In this document: positions 57,661 to 64,000 of the stretch, piece by piece
Position numbering within the stretch: position 1 is the stretch's first letter
Layout of the letters: every line of letters starts with the position of its first letter
Origin: Paragorgia papillata
Lineage: Eukaryota; Cnidaria; Anthozoa; Scleralcyonacea; Coralliidae
Direction of reading: 5' to 3'
Assembly (NCBI GenBank): GCA_035771165.1
Contig: JAWNZC010000285.1
Span: forward strand, 2,098,501-2,162,500
Length of the DNA: 64,000 nt
Notes under the pieces: generated by a model
What the model was told of the DNA's origin: nothing
Databases searched by the model: none
Seen by the model: the letters and a program-made list of their open reading frames with translations, nothing else
Made by a program: the position numbers and the translations under genes

Positions 57661-58918
57661 CTGAGAAAAATTCCCTTCTGGGGCCTCCATCGTCAATTGC
57701 AGGCTCTCCCAAAAATACCACTTTCAACCTATTGTGTGGCTTTACTCTATCTTTTTCTCTAGCTTCCTTGAAATCATTCCACATATATGTTCTTCTGAGG
57801 TTTACTCTTGCTTGGCCAGACAGCTCCCTTTCAGCAAGTCCTGCTAATACACTTTTTATGTTTCCTTCACATTTTTCTTGTTTATCCCCTTCTGACAATG
57901 ATTGTAACTCTGGCAATGGCTCTAACTCTGGGTTCCCCAACACATTTTGGAAGTCATCACACTGTTCTACTTCCTCAACCCAAATATCAGCGCAAGAATC
58001 AGCATGATCAGCGATTTCGTTTACTGAAAACAAAAGAAAGCAAGTAGGACACTCAACTGTAGCTATTGATGTTTCCATGCAGGTTGGAATGTTGATTTCG
58101 TTGGCTTCAAGTTCACATCTTTTGTTGTCAATCTCAGTAAGGTCAATTGAAGTTGCTGGGCAGCTTCTGGAAGGCTGAGATACTGTAGCAGTACTGCTGC
58201 TGTTAGCACTTGTTTGTTGCGGTGCCAGACCCTTGCTGCAAACACTGGATTGTGTTATGTCAAGAGATTTATTATTTATTTCGTGACACTGATCATCTGA
58301 TGACTCATCGGAATCCGACACCTTCGGCAGTTCACTGATCATGAAATCAGTTATCTTGGAAATGAAAAAGGTTATTCTTGAGTACGGCTTTCCTAATTCT
58401 TCTTTGTACTTTTCAAGAGAGAATGGCTCGTTGCTTCCAGGGAGTGTTGACTTAACTTCTGAGCCATCCGGATAGAGTAGAGTATATTTCAAATCACTAT
58501 TAAACATTTTATTAAACCTGGTATGTTTTCCAATGGCACGTTCCAATATTGTAGATTGGTTGCTTGAAGCTGAGATTGTCAAAGCCATGTTAGATCCTCT
58601 AATCTTTTTCAAAGATGATCGCTCAAACAAGCGCATAATTCCAACGGTGATCGTAACGTTTTCGTCTCTGTTTAACGGTTTTTTACTCTTCTTTGACTTT
58701 GGCTCAAAATACGATGAACGACATGCCTCTTTGCGTTTACGAAACTCTTCCAAGGTTATTGTTGACTTGGGTTGTTTTAGACCAAGCAAGGTGTTCTTGA
58801 TAGATGTGTCCCCTAAGGTTTTCTGTTCGATGGAACAACCACAAGAGGGACAAAATTTATCAATAGGCGAACCTTTGTACCCACATTGCGAACAGAACAA
58901 AGGTTTGTCGTCGGCCAT
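57661..58918 (-). CDS. HECT-type E3 ubiquitin ligase, exon 1 (zinc ribbon, UBZ-like finger, HECT start)
   Basis: ATG at 58918 (MADDKPLF). A zinc ribbon comes first (C9, C12, C23, C26), then a basic region and a Ser/Thr-rich linker (about 195-260). A single finger CPTCFLLFSVNEIADHADSC (about 290-310) resembles a Rad18-type UBZ ubiquitin-binding finger. The HECT domain opens at LRRTYMWNDFKEAR and GEPAIDDGGPRREFFS. The exon ends at CTCAG|GTATGA in phase 1, matching the next exon. HECT ligases pass ubiquitin through a catalytic Cys, here in exon 5. The architecture recalls the G2E3/HECT families expanded in corals and fish. The closest relative was not determined. Confidence 0.85.
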
Positions 58919-59000
58919 TTTGATTTTTGGGGCAAGTACTTCATGTATGGTACTTCATGTAAGCCAGGCCGTTCGGTCTCGGTGCGCCCGCGATCCCTAT

Positions 59001-59508
59001 ATTTGCAGCAACTCTTTATTGTTTGCAGCAACTCTTTATTATTTGCAGCAACTCTTTATTATTTGCAGCAACTCTTTATTATTTGCAGCAACTCTTTATT
59101 ATTTGCAGCAACTCTTTATTATTTGCAGCAACTCTTTATTATTTGAAGCCACTCTTTATTATTTGCAGCAACTCTTTATTATTTGCAGCAACTCTTTATT
59201 ATTTGCAGCAACTCTTTATTATTTGCAGCAACTCTTTATTATTTGCAGCAACTAATTATTATTTGCAGCAACTCTTTATTATTTGCAGCAACTCTTTATT
59301 ATTTGCAGCAACTCTTTATTATTTGCAGCAACTCTTTATTATTTGCAGCAACTCTTTATTATTTGCAGCAACTAATTATTATTTGCAGCAACTCTTTATT
59401 ATTTGCAGCAACTCTTTATTATTTGCAGCAACTAATTATTATTTGCAGCAACTCTTTATTATTTTCAGCAACTCTTTATTATTTTCAGCAACTCTTTATT
59501 ATTTTAGT
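59001..59508 (+). repeat. 20-bp satellite (TTTGCAGCAACTCTTTATTA), about 25 copies
   Basis: Highly homogeneous 20-bp units immediately upstream of the HECT gene ATG. A few carry an ACTAATTATT variant, spaced a multiple of 20 apart. Stop-free in all plus frames, so the long open frames are artefacts. Confidence 0.97.
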
Positions 59509-59537
59509 GTGACCCTTCTGGGCCACCGTAGATGATC

Positions 59538-59585
59538 AGTCGCCTGATGATCCCGTTTAGGGTGAAACCTCTGGTAGCGAAGACT
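59538..59585 (+). ncRNA. Candidate hammerhead ribozyme (copy 1)
   Basis: Type-I order on the plus strand: stem I 5' side AGTCGC, core CTGATGA (59544-59550), stem II CCC/GGG with loop GTTTA (and a U-U at its base), GAAA (59564-59567), stem III CC/GG with loop TCT, then GGTA followed by GCGAAGACT that pairs back with AGTCGC, leaving a GAA bulge. Predicted cleavage is after GUA at 59576. Only the stem II base pair is non-canonical. Confidence 0.55.
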
Positions 59586-59691
59586 TTAAGGTAACTATAC
59601 TTCATGCTTTGTATTTTGCTCTATCTATATATGGTATTGAGCACTCTCTAACATTTCGTGAACCAAAACTCACTTATATATATATATATAT

Positions 59692-60198
59692 ATTAGTAAA
59701 ATTTCAGACTTGAGAGCTATATCCAAGAAATTTGAAAATACGTCTTTAACTGTGGTAGTTTTATCATGTATACAATGCTCAATGAGCATTTTGCTCAACT
59801 GCCCGAAGTCATTTTCTTCACGCCTTGACCGCTTTTAAAGCACACATAGTGATACGATAAAAACTGACCACAAAATACAAATAATTCTATTACTAAACAC
59901 TTTCTCACCTTTAAATAGTTCTGTTTTAAAGATTTCCGGTGAATACTGTCTCGTTCTATTGAGTTTTTTAACGATTTATATCCATAAAAATGTTGTCGCC
60001 ATTTGAAAACGATTGCATCATTAACTAGAAACCATCCGTCAAAATGTTGATTTCAGGTCCAGTGGCTCGGAAAACTTCTTTTGAAGTTTGATTTCTAGTA
60101 TATTCACCTCGCGCGAGGTGATTATAGCAGGATAAGCGGCTCAGTTCGTCCAATCAGGACACGGGAAATTCAATAATCACCTCTGAAATTTTACTAAA
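59692..60198. mobile_element. TIR element inserted in a TA tract, about 507 bp
   Basis: The ends TTAGTAAAATTTCAGA and its inverse TCTGAAATTTTACTAAA are each embedded in TATATATA. Internally it has inverted GTGATTATxG and CACCTCGCGCGAGGTG palindromes. No coding seen. Confidence 0.7.
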
Positions 60199-60942
60199 TA
60201 TATATATATATATTTATAAAATAGGTTGCAGCTTATGTTTTTATATCAAGCTATGCAAACACGGTTGTGACGTCACAGCACATTTCTTACTCTTATTTCA
60301 TAAAAAAAATAGAAAATGTATGCCCTGTATTTATATAACCTGATACAAACACTCGAGTGAGTTGGGAGAATTCGAAAGTTTTGTGTTTGCATTCTCGTGT
60401 TTGCATCAGGCTATATAAACACGGCCAGCCATTATGTATTTCGTATTCCAATTACGTAAGTGCTCTTAATACCACTTGACATGTTCATTGACTATTGACT
60501 CCACTTTTACATGTTATGTGTTTCTGGCTACGCCTGCTTTACGAAAAATCTTATTCAAACTTCTTGAAATCTTATTTATTTACTGCAAACATGCCAAAAA
60601 TATGTCAAAGTAACAGCAATATACATATTTTAGCCAGTTTTTTTGTGGTATTTCGTGCTTTTGACACACGCCCTATTTTCAGACAATCCAGGCCAAAAAC
60701 ATTTGGACAGTGCACAAATTTATCAATTTTTGTAATATTGCGGGGAATTTTATATTAATTTTTGTTTCCCCCGCTCCCCCTTTCTCAATGTTGCATTCCT
60801 GTACATTGGATTGAAACCTTGAGTTATGAAAACGATATCAATATTGATTTGGGGGAGTGGGGGTATGATTTATAGTTGTAAATACATTATGAGTACATAT
60901 CAGGTGTATTGTCCACATGATTTTGGCCTTGATTGTATTTGT
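60199..60942. other. Non-coding, imperfect inverted repeats
   Basis: The GCTATGCAAACACGG and GGCTATATAAACACGG type repeats (60250 and 60408) suggest another small dispersed element. No gene. Confidence 0.4.
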
Positions 60943-61184
60943 ATTCATTTAGTTACCGACGAACTCCCATCTTAAAACAAGGGAGGGATGTAATGTTGCG
61001 ATGTCATATCCACATGACGTCACTAACAGTTATATATAGTTCCATATAACGTGTTTATTAGGGCAGTAATAAGATAATATATATATATATACATACATAT
61101 ATACATATCCACATGATGTCACTAACAGTAGTAGTTTCACTAACATATAGTTTCATATAACGTGTTTATTAGGGCAGTAATACG

Positions 61185-61233
<49 letters not shown>

Positions 61234-61533
61234 TATTATGTAATATCATACACGAGGAGTAGTGTTTCATCAGGATATCCAAACACCGAGACGTTTGTTG
61301 AAAACCGAGGCGAAGCCGAGCTTTTTGAACAAACTTCGAGGTGTTTGGATATCCTGATGAGACACTCCTCTGAGACACTCCTCCGAGTGTATGATATAGC
61401 ATCTCGAACAGATCAGTATTTTAAGAGAAAATCAAGATGAAAATTTGCTTAATTTATGTAATTTCTTCCCCCGATATCCAAACCACAGACACGGTACTGA
61501 TTTCCATTGTGTTTTCTTCATGAATTAGTATAT
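60943..61533 (+). repeat. Direct repeat unit, copy 1, with internal hairpin
   Basis: Matches 63356-63815 closely: shared CGAACTCCCATCTTAAAAC, a TA tract, a large hairpin (arms around TTTGGATATCCTGATGA), then ATATCCAAACCACAGACACG. Copy 1 has an extra tandem duplication of the CACTAACAGT...TTATTAGGGCAGTAAT segment. Confidence 0.9.
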
Positions 61534-61553
61534 ATTTATATATACTATATATA

Positions 61554-61611
61554 GTTCAATCTACAGACACGGTGTTTCGTTGTACAACAGCTCATCAGTG
61601 TAGCTTGGAAC
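61554..61611 (-). ncRNA. Candidate hammerhead ribozyme (copy 2)
   Basis: Minus strand: outer GUUC/GAAC helix, stem I CUACA/UGUAG (five perfect pairs), core CUGAUGA (61598-61592), stem II GCUG/CAAC with one C-A mismatch and loop UUGUA, GAAA (61578-61575), minimal stem III CA/UG with loop CCG, cleavage triplet GUC ending at 61566. All conserved hammerhead core bases are present. The two-pair stem III is the form known from Penelope-like elements and retrozymes. Confidence 0.7.
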
Positions 61612-61842
61612 AATCTGAATGAATTTCACCAATTACTTATACACATGCGATCGTCGGTGACAACCGCATGTGGGACAGCATCGGTGAAGTACATTCAGAT
61701 AGCGTGAAGTGTGCATGGGCCCAGAGTGCTCAAACTTCCACAAGGGTAGTGAGCGTTGCATTATCGCTAATAGGTACCCACGGCAACTTCACAGAGTGCT
61801 CAACAACACCGAAGTGAAGGAGCGTACATATATATATATATA

Positions 61843-61990
61843 TACAAAGTATAAAGTATAGTTTTACCTTAAAGTCTTCGCTACCAGAGGTTTCACCCTA
61901 AACGGGATCATCAGGCGACTGATGATCCCGTTTAGGGTGAAACCTCTGGTAGCGAAGACTTTAAGGTAAAACTATACTTTATACTTTGTA
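61843..61990. repeat. 148-bp near-perfect palindrome
   Basis: Two inverted copies of the 59.53-59.60 kb sequence meeting at a four-base centre (GCGA near 61915-61918). Confidence 0.9.
61873..61920 (-). ncRNA. Candidate hammerhead ribozyme (copy 3)
   Basis: Minus-strand copy identical in core and stems to the 59538-59585 motif. CTGATGA is at 61914-61908 and the predicted cleavage falls between 61882 and 61881. Lies 316 nt upstream, on the same strand, of the cleavage site of the motif at 61554-61611. Confidence 0.55.
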
Positions 61991-62066
61991 TTTTGCTCTA
62001 TCTACATATGGTATTGAGCACTCTCTAACATTTCGTGAACCATAACTCACTTATATATATATATAT

Positions 62067-63355
62067 TATTTAACAATTAGTCACCTCAGTCTCGGTGCTT
62101 ATCGGTGTATTTACCTCGCCGTTGAAACAAAAACTTTTAAACAACTGCTTTCATTTTAGCAGTGGTGATTCTGTTTATTCACAGACGATGTTAGCAAGTC
62201 ACAGTCTTTGTATCAGTAAATAATTTCAAAAAAACTTCTTCACTCATAACGAAGTTTTCGAAAACATCGCTACGACCAAAAACTAACCAAAACTTACTAG
62301 AAAATACGAAGAATTGTAGAAAATATACTTCCTTACCTTTACAAAGTTTTGTTTTTACGATATTTGATATGTACATCTCAGTGATAAATATTTTGAGTAG
62401 TATGCTCTTTGTTTTTAAACGTCAAAACAAGCGAGAAAAGTAAACTTTGGTAGGTTTTTTATGCTAGAAGGAAGGGGACGATTTAGCTTGGTCGCGGGCT
62501 CTTCGTAAGCCGTAATTCAAGGGCCGATTGTTTTTGAATTAGAAAACGGATTGTTTATCCCCGCGAGGAAATTAAAGAAAAATTCGTATTCTATCCGAAT
62601 ATCCACGTTTGAAACGAAAAAATTAAAAATTTACGAGCACGTACAGCTTTTATAGAAGGTGTGTTTGCTCCATAACATTTTGTTGATTTTCGATCGCACC
62701 GGAAGTCCACACGGAATTCAAGTAATCTGATTGGTTGTTGAAACAATGTAAACAAACGCCCTCATTGGCTCAAAACAAAATCTGCCCTTGTTAGTAAAGG
62801 CTGTAGTGTTGGCCATCTGCAAACCGCACTGTATACAGTATACTGACACTAAAGCCTATGACTATGAGTCAATCCAGTCAGGTAAAATGGTAAATAACTA
62901 TTTTGAAATTTGAATGACGTTTTACAACCTTCAGAATTCTGTGAAAATTGAAATCTCCCCTCAAAATGGAGGAAATAGCATTTTAGAGATTCTAAATTTC
63001 AACAATTTCCAGGCCAAACATGCCCCGTCAGGGGATCTCGGTCCGGGGACAGACCCCTATCACCCTAGTCCCTAGTAGAGGGTTGTCGCGGCTTCGGCGC
63101 TCGACTTCAGCCTCCAGCGGCTTGTACAGGTAGTTGCTGGCGTGAATCTTTGGCGGAGAGAAAAGATGGAATGCAGTCAGGGCTCCAGGGGGATTTTCGG
63201 GGACTTTTAGTATGTTATCCCACACATATTCTTGGCCCTATCCTGAAAAATTCAGGTTGTTATTCTACACATATTCGTGGACCTATCCTGAAAAATTCAG
63301 GTTGTTATGAGCTATGTCCAAGTTTATCTAATGCTCTTGGCCTATATATGTTCTT
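62067..63355. other. Non-coding; short tandem duplication at 63200-63310
   Basis: Two units of about 49 bp share ATCCTGAAAAATTCAGGTTG and ACACATATTCxTGG. The remainder shows no recognisable gene. Confidence 0.5.
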
Positions 63356-63870
63356 TTTGTATTCATTTAGTAACCGGCGAACTCCCATCTTAAAACAAGG
63401 GAGGGATGTAATGTTGCGATGTCATATCCACATGACGTCACTAACAGTTGTATATAGTTTCATATAACGTGTTTATTAGGGCAGTAATACGATAATATAT
63501 ATATATATATATCATACACGAGGAGTAGTGTTTCATCAGGATATCCAAACACCGAGACGTTTGTTGAAAACCGAGGCGAAGCCGAGGTTTTTGAACAAAC
63601 TTCGAGGTGTTTGGATATCCTGATGAGACACTCCTCTGAGACACTCCTCTGAATGTATGATATAGCATCTGAAACAGATCAGTATTTTAAGAGAAAAAGA
63701 GAAAATCAAGATGAAAGTTTGCTTAATTTATGTAATTTCTTCCCCCGATATCCAAACCACAGACACGGTACTGATTTCCATTGTGTTTTCTTTATGAATT
63801 AGTATATATATATATATATTATTTAATAATTAGTCACCTCAGTCTCGGTGCTTATCGGTGTATTTACCTC
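63356..63870 (+). repeat. Direct repeat unit, copy 2 (empty site)
   Basis: Second copy of the 60943 repeat, with the hairpin at 63508-63660, followed without interruption by ATTAGTCACCTCAGTCTCGG, which in copy 1 lies beyond the 530-bp insertion (62074). Confidence 0.9.
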
Positions 63871-63874
63871 ATAG

Positions 63875-64000
63875 TATTTAACAGTTATTCGCCAAAGGCG
63901 AGGTGAATATCGGTGTATAATAACCGAGACGAAGTCGAGGTTATTATTCACCGATATTCACTGAGCCTGAGGTGAATAATTGTTTTAGTATAAATACACA
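63875..64000. repeat. Hairpin at the window edge
   Basis: Inverted arms GTGAATATCGGTG and CACCGATATTCAC around ATAACCGAGACGAAGTCGAGGT-like complementary sequence. Probably the end of a foldback element that continues past the window. Confidence 0.7.

Larger units (their letters stand above)
61534..62066. mobile_element. Hammerhead-bearing element in a TA tract, about 530 bp
   Basis: Absent from the corresponding place in the second repeat copy (63800-63815), where the TA tract runs straight into TTATTTAATAATTAGTCACC. This gives an empty site inside the window. The element starts TATATAGTTCAATCTACAG and ends ACTCACTTATATATA. It carries two minus-strand hammerhead candidates and a 148-bp near-perfect palindrome (61843-61990). 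No ORF, so it would be a non-autonomous, retrozyme- or Penelope-derived element. Confidence 0.7.

Noticed and set aside
59001..59508. CRISPR-like regular repeats
   Set aside because: Units are directly adjacent with no unique spacers, and the setting is a eukaryotic genome.
58533..59535. Open frames through the 20-bp satellite
   Set aside because: Antisense to the HECT exon or pure repeat translation.

Overview
The window is AT-rich animal nuclear DNA. The coding segments are split by GT-AG introns, and most of the rest is transposable elements and tandem repeats. The element types (a DIRS-type tyrosine-recombinase retrotransposon, a Mag-like Ty3/gypsy element, CR1-superfamily LINEs, foldback and TTAA-flanked MITEs, hammerhead-ribozyme repeats) fit a marine invertebrate such as a cnidarian or sponge. 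The species cannot be fixed from sequence alone. I saw no rRNA, tRNA, CRISPR or prokaryotic operon.

Layout. 1-2.37 kb: a minus-strand gene of unknown family, with three exons whose splice phases match, running off the left edge. 4.49-15.03 kb: one DIRS-superfamily retrotransposon with split direct repeats (A1 ... B1-A2-B2), gag, RT/RNase H and tyrosine recombinase. It carries a nested 3.23-kb TIR DNA element inside its RT frame. 15.05-16.55 kb: short candidate host exons around a foldback element, including a possible FN3 exon. 16.6-19.75 kb: dispersed repeats and minisatellite, with a TTAA-flanked MITE. 19.98-24.65 kb: a complete minus-strand Ty3/gypsy element with 143-bp LTRs and 5-bp target duplications, its frames broken in several places. 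26.1-32.3 kb: an eroded LINE (ORF1 plus endonuclease/RT) invaded by other repeats. 33-43 kb: satellites, hairpins and a second LINE fragment.

43.3-52.0 kb: three copies of one large repeat, one inverted, with composite minisatellites and a pyrimidine/purine palindrome centred near 49.43 kb. The spacer holds a small plus-strand gene whose last exon resembles the P2X7-like C-terminal domain. 54.6-58.92 kb: a minus-strand HECT ubiquitin-ligase gene with five recognisable, phase-matched exons, followed upstream by a 20-bp satellite. 59.5-64 kb: TA-tract-associated repeats with three hammerhead-ribozyme candidates. One of these elements can be compared with an empty copy of the same site inside the window.

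Host genes proper are the unknown three-exon gene, the P2X7-like gene, the HECT gene and a few orphan exons. The other recognisable coding regions belong to mobile elements. The most unusual signals are the hammerhead elements in TA tracts, the nested DIRS/DNA-transposon structure whose frames join exactly across the insertion, and the 43-52 kb inverted repeat complex.
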